DNA from: Xanthomonas sontii | GTDB taxonomy: Bacteria > Pseudomonadota > Gammaproteobacteria > Xanthomonadales > Xanthomonadaceae | Reading direction: 5' to 3' | Assembly (NCBI RefSeq): GCF_040529055.1 | Contig: NZ_CP132342.1 | Coordinates: 2,726,001 to 2,790,000 of the forward strand | Length of the DNA: 64,000 bases | Shown here: piece by piece, positions 15,389 to 24,547 of the stretch | Position numbering within the stretch: the first letter of the stretch is position 1 | Layout of the letters: the number at the start of each line of letters is the position of its first letter | Position numbers and translations under genes: made by a program | Notes under the pieces: model-generated | Databases searched by the model: none | Seen by the model: the letters and a program-made list of their open reading frames with translations, nothing else | Told to the model about the DNA's origin: nothing

Positions 15389-17482
15389 TCAGCGCGATGC
15401 CGCCGTGCCAGCGGAGGCCGGCGCCGGGTCCAGCGGGACGAAACGGATCGCCTGGCCGCCGCCGGGCGCCAGCTTCACCTGCAACTGATCGCGGCTGGTG
15501 ACCATGCGCTGCTCGCGCACGAAGTCGAACGGATTGTGCTGGTAATCGGCGGCGTCGCCGTCGCGGTAGATCTCGGCGCGATAGCGTACGCCGGGTTCGA
15601 GGAAGCTCAGCGCGATCGGCAGCACGCGGCCGTGCTCGTCGGTGATGCTGCCGAGAAACCAGTCGCGGCTGTGGCGGTCCTTGCGCACGATGGTCACGTA
15701 ATCGCCGATCTCGCCGTCGAGCACGCGGCTGTCGTCCCAGTCCACCGCCACGTCCTCGATGAAGCGGAACGCGTCGCGGTGCTGCAGGTAGTGCTCGGGC
15801 AGGTCGGCCGCCATCTGGATCGGGCTGTACAGGGTCACGTACAGCGCCAGTTGCCGCGCCAGCGTGCTCGGAATCGCGCGTCCGCCGCGGCCCGTCAGGC
15901 TGAGGATACCGGGGGTGTAGTCCATCGGCCCGGCCAGCATCCGCGTGAACACCAGGTTCACTTCGTGCTCCGGCGGGTTCGGCGGCTCGCCCCAGGCGTT
16001 GTACTCCATGCCGCGTGCGCCTTCGCGCGAGAGCCAGTTCGGGTAGGTGCGACGCAGGCCGGTGTCCTTGATCGGCTCATGGGCGTTGACCGACAGGTGG
16101 CGCTTGGCGGCTTCCTCCACCACCTTGAGATGGTGGCGGGCCATGAACTGGCCGTCGTGCCATTCGCGCAACAGCGGGCCGCCGGCAGGATTGCGCCGGT
16201 CCACCTGGCCGTCGTCGCAGACGTAACCGGTCTTGAAGGTGTCCACGCCCAGCCGCGCGTACAGGTCCAGCGCCGCATCGAGCTGGTCTTCGTAGTGTTC
16301 CACCGCGCAGCCGGTCTCGTGGTGACCGATCAGGTGCACGCCCTTCTTCGCCGCGTAGGCGCTGAGCGCATCGATGTCGAAGTCCGCGGTGGCACGGGTG
16401 AAGTCGAAGTCGTCGCCGTTGCCGACCCAGTTGCCGTCCCAGCCGGGGTTCCAGCCTTCGACCAGCACGCCACGAAAGCCGTGCGCTGCGGCGAAGTCGA
16501 TGTAGCGGCGGGTGTTGGCGGTGGTGGCGGCATGCCTGGGGCCGCGCGCCCAGGTGTCCTGGTTCAAGTGCATCGACCACCACACGCCGATGTACTTGGC
16601 CGGGTGCACCCAACTCACGTCGCCCAGCGCGTTGGGTTCGTTGAGGTTGAGGATCAGGTTGGAATCGACCAGGCCACCGGCGGTGTCGCTGATCTGCAGC
16701 GTGCGCCACGGCGTGTCGAAGGGCAGGGACCGGCGCACCTTCCAGCCTTCCGCCGACGGCGACAGTTGCGCGTGCAGGCGCTGGCCTTCGCCGCGGCGCA
16801 ACCACATCCCGGCGTAATCGACCAGGGCGGCCTCGTGGATGGCCAGGTGCAGGCCGTCCTGGCTGCGCAGGGTGAACGGCGTGTGCGCCAGCGGCACTTC
16901 GCGCAGCGGCGTGCGCCGGTACAGGTATTCGTAGTGGATGGGCGCGCCGGCGGGAATCCACCAGGCGGTCGCCTCGGGGACGATGTCGAACTCGGTGAGT
17001 TCCTCGTCGATGATCGCTTCCTGCAGTCCGGCCTGTTGCGGAAAGCTGTAGCGGAAGCCGAGCCCGTCGTCGTAGACGCGGAACACCACCGCGAAGCGAC
17101 GCTGGCGGCCGCCGCGCTCGCCCAGCTCCACGCGCAGCTCGTTGTAGTGGTTGCGCACGTAGCGGCGCTCGCCCCATGGCTGTTCCCAGGTCTCGTCGAC
17201 GCTGCGGCTGTGCTGGTCCAGCACCGCCAGGTCGCGATCCAGCGCGCCGTCGCGCAACTGAAAGCCCAGCCGCGATTCGCCGATCACCGCCTCGCCCAGC
17301 CGCTGCACGCGATAGCTGGGGCGGCCTTCGTCCAGTTGCAGGGAGACGCGCAGGATCTTGCCCGGCGAGTCCACGCGGGCCACCGTCTGCGGCGCGGCGT
17401 GCAGGCATGGCGCAACGCACCACAACACGCTCGCCAGCAACGACGGTAGACGCAGGCGCGACAGGACCTCAAACAGCGGCAT
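15389..17482 (-). CDS. GH97 alpha-glucosidase (SusB-like), exported
   Basis: This 697-residue protein has a signal peptide (cleaved near CLHAAP). The N-terminal beta-domain is followed by a catalytic (beta/alpha)8 barrel and a C-terminal domain. Family signatures include YIGVWWSMHLNQDTWA, VEGWNPGWDGNW, HHETGCAVEHYEDQ, DTFKTGYVCDDGQ and NAHEPIKDTGLRRTYPN, with the glutamates characteristic of GH97. It would act in the periplasm on maltodextrins that enter through the TonB receptor. The chosen ATG (17482) has a GGGAGGGGAC ribosome site; the longer frame to 18013 has none. The gene is divergent from the six-hairpin glycosidase gene, with operator site C between them. A TATAGT -10 candidate lies at 17521-17516 on the minus strand. 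Confidence 0.93.
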   Translation of the reverse strand: MPLFEVLSRLRLPSLLASVLWCVAPCLHAAPQTVARVDSPGKILRVSLQLDEGRPSYRVQRLGEAVIGESRLGFQLRDGALDRDLAVLDQHSRSVDETWEQPWGERRYVRNHYNELRVELGERGGRQRRFAVVFRVYDDGLGFRYSFPQQAGLQEAIIDEELTEFDIVPEATAWWIPAGAPIHYEYLYRRTPLREVPLAHTPFTLRSQDGLHLAIHEAALVDYAGMWLRRGEGQRLHAQLSPSAEGWKVRRSLPFDTPWRTLQISDTAGGLVDSNLILNLNEPNALGDVSWVHPAKYIGVWWSMHLNQDTWARGPRHAATTANTRRYIDFAAAHGFRGVLVEGWNPGWDGNWVGNGDDFDFTRATADFDIDALSAYAAKKGVHLIGHHETGCAVEHYEDQLDAALDLYARLGVDTFKTGYVCDDGQVDRRNPAGGPLLREWHDGQFMARHHLKVVEEAAKRHLSVNAHEPIKDTGLRRTYPNWLSREGARGMEYNAWGEPPNPPEHEVNLVFTRMLAGPMDYTPGILSLTGRGGRAIPSTLARQLALYVTLYSPIQMAADLPEHYLQHRDAFRFIEDVAVDWDDSRVLDGEIGDYVTIVRKDRHSRDWFLGSITDEHGRVLPIALSFLEPGVRYRAEIYRDGDAADYQHNPFDFVREQRMVTSRDQLQVKLAPGGGQAIRFVPLDPAPASAGTAASR

Positions 17483-17555
17483 GTCCCCTCCCAGGGCGAC
17501 CGTGGCAGCGCATCGACTATAGCGAGGCGGTCCGCGGCCGCCGTGGCGCATGCGA

Positions 17556-17569
17556 TGAATACGTATGCA
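17556..17569. promoter_or_regulatory. Maltodextrin-regulon operator, site C (divergent promoter)
   Basis: TGAATACGTATGCA lies between the divergent GH97 (starts 17482, minus) and six-hairpin glycosidase (starts 17722, plus) genes. On the plus strand GTCTACCAT with a -10-like TACCAT (17597-17602) follows 27 nt after the site. On the minus strand TATAGT (17521-17516) is 34 nt away. One site could therefore serve both directions. Confidence 0.78.
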
Positions 17570-17721
17570 ACTGCACGCGTCGCGGTGCCGCCCGTCTACC
17601 ATGTCCGCAGCGCCCCGCGATGCGGAGGCGGCGACCGCAGCGCCGGCGTGCCGGCCTGCGCTTCCACCATGCAGGCAAAGAGGGAGGGAGGTCGATCGGT
17701 GCGAGCCGGTCTGCCGCTTCG

Positions 17722-19923
17722 ATGCTGAAGATGATTTTCTTGGCCGCCACCTTGGGTGCTGCGGCGTCGGCGTCTGCTGGACAGACGTCATTGCAGTGGC
17801 GTGGCCAGACCGCGCAGGCCGAGGCCACGGCCGACGGTGGTTTCGTGCTGCATGCGGCCCGAGGCACACGCACGGTGCCGGCGCAGCCGTTGCGCAGCGA
17901 GACCGACAGTCCGTTGTTCGACGCGCTGTTCGCGCTGGCGCAACAGGAACTGCGCGACGACCAGGTCCAGGCGATCCGCGATCCGGCGTTCGATCACGGC
18001 AAGCCGTTGCCATGCGATTGCTACCAGACCGGCGAGCGCTGGCCCTACGTGTGGACCCGCGACGTCAGCTATGCCGCGGACCTGGCCCTGGCGCGGCTGG
18101 ATCCCGAGCGCACGCGCCGCTCGCTGCGCTTCAAGCTGTCGCCGATGCGCGGCACCGACGCGCTGCCGGGGCTGTTCGTGGCGCAGGACACCGGCTCCGG
18201 CGGCAGTTGGCCGGTGAGCAGCGACCGGGTGGTGTGGTTCCTGGCCGCGCGCCACCTGCTGGACGATCCGGCCTTCGCCGCCGACACCCGCGCTGCACTC
18301 ACTGCCACGCTGGCGCAGGATCGCGCGTTCGCGTTCGACCCGCGCATCGGCCTGTACCGCGGCGAGACCTCGTTCCTGGACTGGCGCGAGCAGACCTATC
18401 CGGCCTGGACCCGCGAGGATGTCGGCTTCATCGCCAGTTCCTTCGCGCTGTCGACCAACGTGCTGCATTACCAGGCGCTGCGCCTGGGCGAGCGCCTGGC
18501 CCGGGAGCAGGGCGACACGCAGGCGGCCGCGCGCTATGCCGACTGGGCCGATGCACTGCGCCAGGCGATCGCGCAGCGTTTCTGGCGCGAGGACCGCGGC
18601 ACCTACGTCAGCTACATCGGCACCGCCGAGCATCCGGTGCGCTACGAAAGCTACGATCTGCTGGGCCTGTCGCTGGCAGTGCTGGCCGACGTGCTGCCGG
18701 CCGCGCGCGCGCGCCAGGCGCTGGCCCGCTATCCGGCGGTGGCGGCGGGCAGCCCGGTGGCGTGGCCGCAGCAGCGCGACGTGCCGATCTACCACAACCG
18801 GGCGATCTGGCCGTTCGTCAGCGCCTACGCGCTGCGCGCGGCGCGGCAGACCGACGACAGTGCGCGCATCGACCTGGAAGTGCGCTCGCTGCTGCGCGGC
18901 GCCGCGCTGGCCGGATCGAACATGGAGAACTACGAGTTCCTGAGCCAGGCCGTGCATGTCGACGACGGTCCGCTCAGCGGCCCGGTGGTCAATTCGCCGC
19001 GGCAGCTGTGGTCGGTGGCCGGCTACCTGGCGATGGTGGTCGAGGGCGTGTTCGGCGTGGAGGACGATGGCCGCGTGCTGCCCAAGTTGCCGACCAGCCT
19101 GGTGCCCATGCTGTTCGGCGAGCGCCAGGAGATCGCGTTGCAGCTGAAGGACCGCCGGATCGTGCTGCGCCGGCCGATGCAGCTGCAGGGCGACCTGCTG
19201 GTCGCCGGCAAGACCCATAGCCAGAACGGCGTCATCACCATCGACTTGGTGGCACGCCACAGCGGAAGTGCGCCCTTGCAGATGCTGACGGCAGAAGACG
19301 CCTTCGCGCCGCTGGCACCGCCGGCACCGCAGGTGCGACGCGAGACCGGGGGCTGGCGGGTGCAGGCGGCTGCGGACTCGGTGTTGTACGTCGATGGGCA
19401 GGCACGCGAGGGCAGCGCCGACGGCGCGCTGCTGCCGCTGGCCGAGCGCGTGCAATGCCTGAGTCTCACCCGGAAGGGTGCGCGTTGGGAGTCGTTGCAC
19501 AGCCCCACTGTCTGCGTCGGCAACGTCGCCCGCGTGGAGGGCGCCGACGGTTGGACGTGGACCGCGCCGCACGATGGCGCCTACCGGCTGAGCCTGCGTT
19601 ACGTCAACGCGCATGGTCCGATCAACACCGGCGTCACCGCCGCGGTCAAACGCCTGCAGGTGCAGTGCGGTGCAAATTCGCCGCAGTCGCAGCCGTTGGT
19701 GATGCCGCACAGCGTCGGCGAGCAGACCTCGACGGCGGCGCTGTTCGCGCTGCAGGCCGGGCAGCGCTGCCACGCCCGGCTGTTGCCGGCGGCGAACATG
19801 AGCGCGCTGCAGCACTTCGCGCGCTACACCGGTGGCCAGGGCGGCGCCGATGGCGTGGTCAATGCCGCCGATGTCGCCGCGCTGCTGATCGCGCCGGCCG
19901 GCCCGATCGAGGAGCGCCCATGA
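17722..19923 (+). CDS. Exported six-hairpin glycoside hydrolase (glucoamylase/debranching type)
   Basis: This 733-residue protein has a short signal peptide (cleaved near AASASA). Residues about 60-480 look like an (alpha/alpha)6 barrel: repeated helical pairs, CYQTGERWPYVWTRDVSYAADLALA near the start and PIYHNRAIWPFVSAYALRAA later. The C-terminal 250 residues are beta-rich and probably carbohydrate-binding. Similar genes accompany Xanthomonas maltose loci, so an alpha-glucan exo- or debranching activity is likely, but the exact GH family was not settled. The ATG at 17722 has no strong ribosome site; a GGGAGGGAGG tract lies too far upstream (17681-17690), so the start is the least certain point. 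It overlaps the transporter start by 4 nt. Confidence 0.8.
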   Translation: MLKMIFLAATLGAAASASAGQTSLQWRGQTAQAEATADGGFVLHAARGTRTVPAQPLRSETDSPLFDALFALAQQELRDDQVQAIRDPAFDHGKPLPCDCYQTGERWPYVWTRDVSYAADLALARLDPERTRRSLRFKLSPMRGTDALPGLFVAQDTGSGGSWPVSSDRVVWFLAARHLLDDPAFAADTRAALTATLAQDRAFAFDPRIGLYRGETSFLDWREQTYPAWTREDVGFIASSFALSTNVLHYQALRLGERLAREQGDTQAAARYADWADALRQAIAQRFWREDRGTYVSYIGTAEHPVRYESYDLLGLSLAVLADVLPAARARQALARYPAVAAGSPVAWPQQRDVPIYHNRAIWPFVSAYALRAARQTDDSARIDLEVRSLLRGAALAGSNMENYEFLSQAVHVDDGPLSGPVVNSPRQLWSVAGYLAMVVEGVFGVEDDGRVLPKLPTSLVPMLFGERQEIALQLKDRRIVLRRPMQLQGDLLVAGKTHSQNGVITIDLVARHSGSAPLQMLTAEDAFAPLAPPAPQVRRETGGWRVQAAADSVLYVDGQAREGSADGALLPLAERVQCLSLTRKGARWESLHSPTVCVGNVARVEGADGWTWTAPHDGAYRLSLRYVNAHGPINTGVTAAVKRLQVQCGANSPQSQPLVMPHSVGEQTSTAALFALQAGQRCHARLLPAANMSALQHFARYTGGQGGADGVVNAADVAALLIAPAGPIEERP

Positions 19924-21404
19924 GCGCCGTGCCACGCGCCAAGCCGGCGCTGTCGTTCTGGCAGATCTGGAACATGTGCTTCGGCTTCCTCGGCATCCAG
20001 TTCGGCTTCGCGCTGCAGAACGCCAACGCCAGCCGCATCTTCCAGACCCTGGGCGCCGACATGGAGCAGGTGCCGGGACTGTGGATCGCCGCACCGCTGA
20101 CCGGCCTGATCGTGCAGCCGATCGTCGGTTACCTGTCCGACCGCACCTGGAACCGCTTCGGCCGGCGCCGCCCGTACTTCATGGTCGGCGCGCTGTTCAC
20201 CACGCTGGCCCTGCTGGTGATGCCGAACTCGCCGACGCTATGGGTGGCGGCCGGCACGTTGTGGGTGCTGGACGCCTCGATCAACATCTCGATGGAGCCG
20301 TTCCGCGCCTTCGTCGGCGACCAGTTGCCGACGCGCCAGCGCGCCACTGGCTATGCGATGCAGAGCTTCTTCATTGGCGTTGGCGCAGTGGTGGCGAGCA
20401 TGCTGCCGTGGCTGCTGGCGCACTGGGGCGTCAGCAATACCGCCGCCCCCGGCGAGGTGCCGGCGACGGTGCGCTACGCGTTCTATGTGGGCGGTGCGGT
20501 GCTGTTCCTGTCCATCGGCTGGACCGTGCTGCGCACCCGCGAGTATCCGCCCGAAGATCTGCACGGCAGCGACGTCGTCACCGCGGACGCAGCGGCGGCG
20601 CAACCGCGCCGTGTCGATGGCGCCGCTGCGCTGTGGTGCGCGGTGGGTATTGCCGGCGCGGCGGCCATCGCCTGGTGCCGGGGCGACCGCATGCTGTACG
20701 TGCTGGCCGGCCTGTGCATCGCTTACGGCGTGCTGCAGGGCCTGGCGCCGCGCCTGCGTCGCGGACACATGCTGGCGGCGATCGTCTGCGACCTGCAGAC
20801 CATGCCGCGGGCGATGCGGCGCCTGGCCGGAGTGCAGTTCTTCTCCTGGTTCGCGTTGTTCGCGATGTGGATCAACACCACCGCTGCGGTCACCCAGACC
20901 CACTACGGCACCCAGGACGTCACCTCGGCCGCCTACAACGAGGGCGCCAACTGGGTCGGTGTGCTGTTCGCCGCCTACAACGGCTTCGCCGCACTGGCCG
21001 CGATCGCCATTCCGCTGCTGGTGCGCGCCTGCGGGCTGCGCGTGAGTCATCTGCTGAATCTGTGCCTGGGCGCGGCCGGCCTGCTGTCGTTCCTGTGGAT
21101 CCGCGATCCGCAGTGGCTGCTGCTGTCGATGGTCGGGGTGGGCTTCGCCTGGGCCTCGATCCTGTCGTTGCCCTACGCCTTGCTGTCGGACAGCGTGCCG
21201 GCGGCGAAGATGGGCGTGTACATGGGCATCTTCAATTTCTTCATCGTGATCCCGCAGTTGGTCGCGGTCAGCGTGCTGGGCTTCGTGCTCACGCACTGGC
21301 TCGGCGGCCGGCCGCTGTACGCGCTGGCGATCGGCGGCGGCAGCCTGCTGGTGGCGGCGCTGTGCGTGCTGTGGGTGCCGTCGGATTCGGGAGCGAACGC
21401 ATGA
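19920..21404 (+). CDS. MFS sugar transporter (MalY/SUT-like)
   Basis: This 494-residue protein has about twelve membrane spans and the N-terminal MCFGFLGIQFGFALQNANASRIFQTLGA pattern (shown in part) of glycoside-pentoside/SUT-type symporters. The loop motif DRTWNRFGRRRPYF follows helix 2-3. A cytoplasmic loop around residues 205-245 separates the halves. It most likely moves maltose or short dextrins from periplasm to cytoplasm by proton symport. Start and stop overlap both neighbours by ATGA, so it is translated as the middle gene of a three-gene operon. The substrate is inferred from the flanking alpha-glucan hydrolases. Confidence 0.9.
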   Translation: MSAVPRAKPALSFWQIWNMCFGFLGIQFGFALQNANASRIFQTLGADMEQVPGLWIAAPLTGLIVQPIVGYLSDRTWNRFGRRRPYFMVGALFTTLALLVMPNSPTLWVAAGTLWVLDASINISMEPFRAFVGDQLPTRQRATGYAMQSFFIGVGAVVASMLPWLLAHWGVSNTAAPGEVPATVRYAFYVGGAVLFLSIGWTVLRTREYPPEDLHGSDVVTADAAAAQPRRVDGAAALWCAVGIAGAAAIAWCRGDRMLYVLAGLCIAYGVLQGLAPRLRRGHMLAAIVCDLQTMPRAMRRLAGVQFFSWFALFAMWINTTAAVTQTHYGTQDVTSAAYNEGANWVGVLFAAYNGFAALAAIAIPLLVRACGLRVSHLLNLCLGAAGLLSFLWIRDPQWLLLSMVGVGFAWASILSLPYALLSDSVPAAKMGVYMGIFNFFIVIPQLVAVSVLGFVLTHWLGGRPLYALAIGGGSLLVAALCVLWVPSDSGANA

Positions 21405-23086
21405 TCGATCGGATGTCGTTGTTGGCGCTGGCCCTGCTGGGCGCCTGCGCCGCGTCGGCGCAGGCCCAGGCGCCTGCGCAGGAGGAGTTCTACGGCACGC
21501 TGGAGCCGTTCGCCAGCGAGGCGGTGTACTTCGTGGTCACCGATCGCTTCGTCAACGGCGATCCCGGCAACGATCATCGCGACCAGGGCGGCGCGCATCG
21601 CACCTTCGACATCCCGATCCCGGCGCCGCCGGGCGAGAGCGACAACATCGGCTACCTCGGCGGCGACTTCAAGGGCGTGGTCGACAACGCCGGCTACATA
21701 CGCGACCTGGGCTTCGGCGCGGTGTGGATCACCCCGATCGTCGACAACCCGGACGAGGCCTTCACCGGCGGCAAGCCGATCACCTGGGGCAGCTCGCTGA
21801 GCGACCGTGGCAAGACCGGTTACCACGGCTACTGGGGCGTGAATTTCTACAAGCTCGACGAGCATCTGCCGAGCCCGGGCCTGGATTTCGGTGGCTTCAC
21901 TCAGGCCATGCACGCGCAGCAGTTGAAGGTGGTGCTGGACATCGTCGGTAATCACGGCTCGCCCGCCTGGACCATGCCCAAGCGGCAGCCGATGTTCGGC
22001 CAGGTCTTCGACCGCGACGGCAAACTGATCGCCGACCACCAGAACCTGCCGCCGTCCAAGCTGGACCCGGCGCACAACCCGCTGCACGCGTTCTACAACA
22101 CCGGCGGCAACCTGGCGCAGTTGTCCGATTTCAACGAGCGCAACCCGGCAGTGATGGAGTATCTGGTCGGCGCCTATTCGCAGTGGCTGGGGCAGGGCGC
22201 CGATGCGTTCCGGATCGACACCATCGGTTGGATGCCCGACAGCTTCTGGCACGAGTTCGTGCGCCGCATCCGCGCGCAGCGCCCGGGCATGTTCATGTTC
22301 GGCGAGGACTTCGACTACAACGCGCACAAGATCGCCGGCCACACCTGGGCCAACAACGCCGGCGTCAGCGTGCTGGATTTCCCGCTCAAGCAGGCGCTGG
22401 CGGCGACCTTCGGCCACGCCCAGCGCGGCTACGAAACGCTGCAGCCGGCGCTGTACCTGGAACGCGGCCCGTACGCCAATCCGTACGAGCTGATGACCTT
22501 CTACGACAACCACGACATGGCGCGGCTGGACGCCAGCGACGCCGGTTTCATCGATGCGCACAACTGGCTGTTCACCGCGCGCGGCATCCCGGTGATCTAC
22601 TACGGCTCGGAGACCGGCTTCATGCGCGGGCGCGCCGAGCATGCCGGCAACCGCAACTACTTCGGCCAGGCGCGGGTGAACGCGGCGCCGAGCAGCCCGA
22701 TCTTCGCGCCGCTGCGACGCATCGCCACGCTGCGCCAGCGCAGCCCGGCGCTGCAGCGCGGCCTGCAGCTCAATCTGCAGCTGTCCGGCGACGAGGCGGT
22801 GTTCTACCGGGTGTTCCAGCATGCGGGTAGCACTCAGACCGCGCTGGTGCTGCTGAACAAGAGCGACGCGCCGCGCACGCTGGAAGTGCGGCGCTATCTG
22901 CAGCCCGGCACCTGGCACGACGGCTTCGACGGCAGCGCCACCGAGGTGACCGATGCGCTGCGCGCCGAGGTGCCGGCACATGGCGTGCGCGTGTTCCTGT
23001 CCGATGCGCCGATCGTGCGCCCGGACCTGCGCGCGCGGCTGCGCTGGCTGATGGCGGCCAAGGACGGCGTCGCGCCGACGCCGTGA
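21401..23086 (+). CDS. Exported GH13 alpha-amylase family enzyme
   Basis: This 561-residue protein has a signal peptide (cleaved near AQAQ). The barrel carries all GH13 regions: VVLDIVGNHG, AFRIDTIG with Asp273 as nucleophile, MFGEDFDY with Glu302 as acid/base, and TFYDNHDM with Asp372. A GYHGYWGVNFYKLDEHL stretch and a C-terminal beta-domain resemble cyclomaltodextrinase/CGTase-like amylases. LLGAC in the leader could be a lipobox, giving an outer-membrane lipoprotein instead. It would cut starch or dextrins outside the cytoplasm. It is the last gene of the operon and converges on the LacI-type regulator gene. Confidence 0.92.
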   Translation: MIDRMSLLALALLGACAASAQAQAPAQEEFYGTLEPFASEAVYFVVTDRFVNGDPGNDHRDQGGAHRTFDIPIPAPPGESDNIGYLGGDFKGVVDNAGYIRDLGFGAVWITPIVDNPDEAFTGGKPITWGSSLSDRGKTGYHGYWGVNFYKLDEHLPSPGLDFGGFTQAMHAQQLKVVLDIVGNHGSPAWTMPKRQPMFGQVFDRDGKLIADHQNLPPSKLDPAHNPLHAFYNTGGNLAQLSDFNERNPAVMEYLVGAYSQWLGQGADAFRIDTIGWMPDSFWHEFVRRIRAQRPGMFMFGEDFDYNAHKIAGHTWANNAGVSVLDFPLKQALAATFGHAQRGYETLQPALYLERGPYANPYELMTFYDNHDMARLDASDAGFIDAHNWLFTARGIPVIYYGSETGFMRGRAEHAGNRNYFGQARVNAAPSSPIFAPLRRIATLRQRSPALQRGLQLNLQLSGDEAVFYRVFQHAGSTQTALVLLNKSDAPRTLEVRRYLQPGTWHDGFDGSATEVTDALRAEVPAHGVRVFLSDAPIVRPDLRARLRWLMAAKDGVAPTP

Positions 23087-23111
23087 ACGCGGCGCTGCCG
23101 GTCGGCGTCAG

Positions 23112-23130
23112 CGCGCCGGCCGTCGGCGCG
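23112..23130. terminator. Hairpin between convergent amylase and lacI-type genes
   Basis: CGCGCCG (23112-23118) pairs perfectly with CGGCGCG (23124-23130) across a 5-nt loop in the 62-nt convergent gap. There is no T-run, so it is only a plausible bidirectional stop. Confidence 0.4.
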
Positions 23131-23148
23131 TCAGCGCCCGAGCAGGGC

Positions 23149-24222
23149 TCAGTTGCGCAGCAGCGACGAGCCGCGCAGCGCCAGCGTCACCGGCAGGGTG
23201 CGGCTGCTTACCGGCTGCCCGGCGATCTGCGCCAGCAGGGTGTCCACCAGCACCGCGCCTGCCAGTTTGGTGTCCTGCTGCACCGTCGACAACGCCGGAT
23301 CGACGCTGGCCGCCACCGGGATATCGTCGAAGCCGGCCAGGGCCACGTCCTCGGGCACGCGCAGGCCGTGCTCGCGCAAGGCCTTCAACGCGCCGATGGC
23401 GATCAGGTCGCTGGCGGCGAACAGCGCATCGAAGCGTTCGCCGCGGCCGAGCAGGGCCAGGGCGGCCTCGTAGCCGGACTGCTCGGTGGTGATCGCATCG
23501 ACCTGCAGCGCCGGCGTGGCCTCGGCGCCGGCCGCGCGCAGTGCCTGCAGGTGGCCGCGATAGCGTTCCAGGAATTCGGGGTAATGGTTGGAGGCGTCGC
23601 CGAGGAAGGCGATGCGGCGGCGGCCGTGCGCCAGCAGGTGCGCGGTGATGTCGTGGCCGCCCTGGAAGTTGTCGCTGCCGATCGAGACCCCCGGCTGCCC
23701 GGGCAGCACCGCGCCCCAGCGCACGAAATGCGTGCCCTGGTCGACCAGGTGCTGCAGCCGTTGCTGCGCCTGCAGGTAGTCGCCATAGCCGAGCAGGATC
23801 AGTCCGTCGGCCTTCTGGCTGTCGCCGTAGTCGGCGCGCCAGTTGTCCGACAACTGCTGGAACGACACCAGCAGGTCGTAGCCATGGCGCGCGCAAGCGC
23901 GGGTGATCGAGCCCAGCATCGAGTGGAAGAACGGGTTGATCAGCGAGTCGTCGGTGGTCGGGTCTTCGAAGAACAGCAGCGCCAGGGTGCCGGCATTGCG
24001 CAGGCGCAGGCTGGAGGCGTGCTTGTCGACCTTGTAGTTCAGCTCGCGCGCGATCGCCAGGATCTTGCGCCGGGTCTGCTCGTTGACCGCCGGACTGCCG
24101 CGCAGCGCGCGCGAGACCGTGGGTTGCGACACGCCTGCCAGATAGGCGATGTCCAGCGATGTGGCCTTGCCTTTGATGACGGCGCGTCCGGGTGCGGAGA
24201 AAACGTCGACGAAGCATGCCAT
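23149..24222 (-). CDS. LacI-family transcriptional regulator of the maltodextrin genes
   Basis: This 357-residue protein begins its DNA-binding domain with TSLDIAYLAGVSQPTVSRAL, the standard LacI helix-turn-helix, followed by the hinge helix region (VDKHASSLR). The periplasmic-binding-protein-like effector domain contains GLILLGYGDYL, ASDLIAIGALKALREHG and VALAGFDDIPVA. The start at 24222 is chosen over the upstream in-frame codon at 24273 because the extension is not family-like. It lies at the edge of the alpha-glucan operon and is the natural candidate for binding the three identical operators. A maltose-type effector is inference. No copy of that operator lies in front of this gene, so it is probably not autoregulated through it. 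Confidence 0.9.
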   Translation of the reverse strand: MACFVDVFSAPGRAVIKGKATSLDIAYLAGVSQPTVSRALRGSPAVNEQTRRKILAIARELNYKVDKHASSLRLRNAGTLALLFFEDPTTDDSLINPFFHSMLGSITRACARHGYDLLVSFQQLSDNWRADYGDSQKADGLILLGYGDYLQAQQRLQHLVDQGTHFVRWGAVLPGQPGVSIGSDNFQGGHDITAHLLAHGRRRIAFLGDASNHYPEFLERYRGHLQALRAAGAEATPALQVDAITTEQSGYEAALALLGRGERFDALFAASDLIAIGALKALREHGLRVPEDVALAGFDDIPVAASVDPALSTVQQDTKLAGAVLVDTLLAQIAGQPVSSRTLPVTLALRGSSLLRN

Positions 24223-24282
24223 GGCGCCCGCTGTAGCTCTTGCTGCGGCGCAGCGAAGGCCTTGGGCGCGCACCAGGAATGA

Positions 24283-24332
24283 CCGTTTCGGTAAACGGCC
24301 GCAATTACCATTTTGGTAAAAGCTGGTTTACC
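24283..24332. promoter_or_regulatory. Cluster of short inverted repeats between lacI-type gene and thrS
   Basis: CCGTTT-n4-AAACGG (24283-24298) and TTACC-n5-GGTAA (24305-24319) are perfect inverted repeats. A further GGTTTACC follows at 24325-24332. All contain a GGTAAA/TTTACC half-site. Position suits an operator or promoter zone for one or both divergent genes; the binder is unknown. Confidence 0.45.
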
Positions 24333-24396
24333 ATTCTTGCCTATCGACCTGATCCGGACATGGGTGGCCCGCGGCGACGCCGGCCGAGCGTGCGAC

Positions 24397-24423
24397 ATGA
24401 GCACTACCACCGCCCTCGCTTGA
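24397..24423 (+). CDS. thrS leader peptide MSTTTALA
   Basis: This eight-codon open frame, ATG AGC ACT ACC ACC GCC CTC GCT TGA, has three consecutive threonine codons and stops 25 nt before a terminator-like hairpin. It ends 124 nt upstream of thrS. This is the layout of a ribosome-mediated attenuator: slow decoding of Thr codons when charged tRNA-Thr is scarce would favour read-through into thrS. No strong ribosome site is visible upstream (CGAGCG only). Confidence 0.6.
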   Translation: MSTTTALA

Positions 24424-24447
24424 GTTCCCGCCCAAGGCTGTCTGAGC

Positions 24448-24471
24448 AGGCGCCCTTGTGGCGCCTTCTTT
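24448..24471 (+). terminator. Attenuator-type hairpin in the thrS leader
   Basis: AGGCGCC (24448-24454) and GGCGCCT (24460-24466) form a perfect 7-bp stem with a 5-nt loop, followed by TCTTTCT. An upstream CAAGG (24433-24437) can pair with CCTTG (24454-24458) in the loop and stem, a candidate antiterminator. It lies between the Thr leader peptide and thrS. Confidence 0.6.
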
Positions 24472-24547
24472 CTGTCCCGCGCCCAGGCTGGCCTGCCGCC
24501 GAAGTGGCGCGGACGCCGTCCCCCCGTTTCCCTTTCCGCCGACTCCC

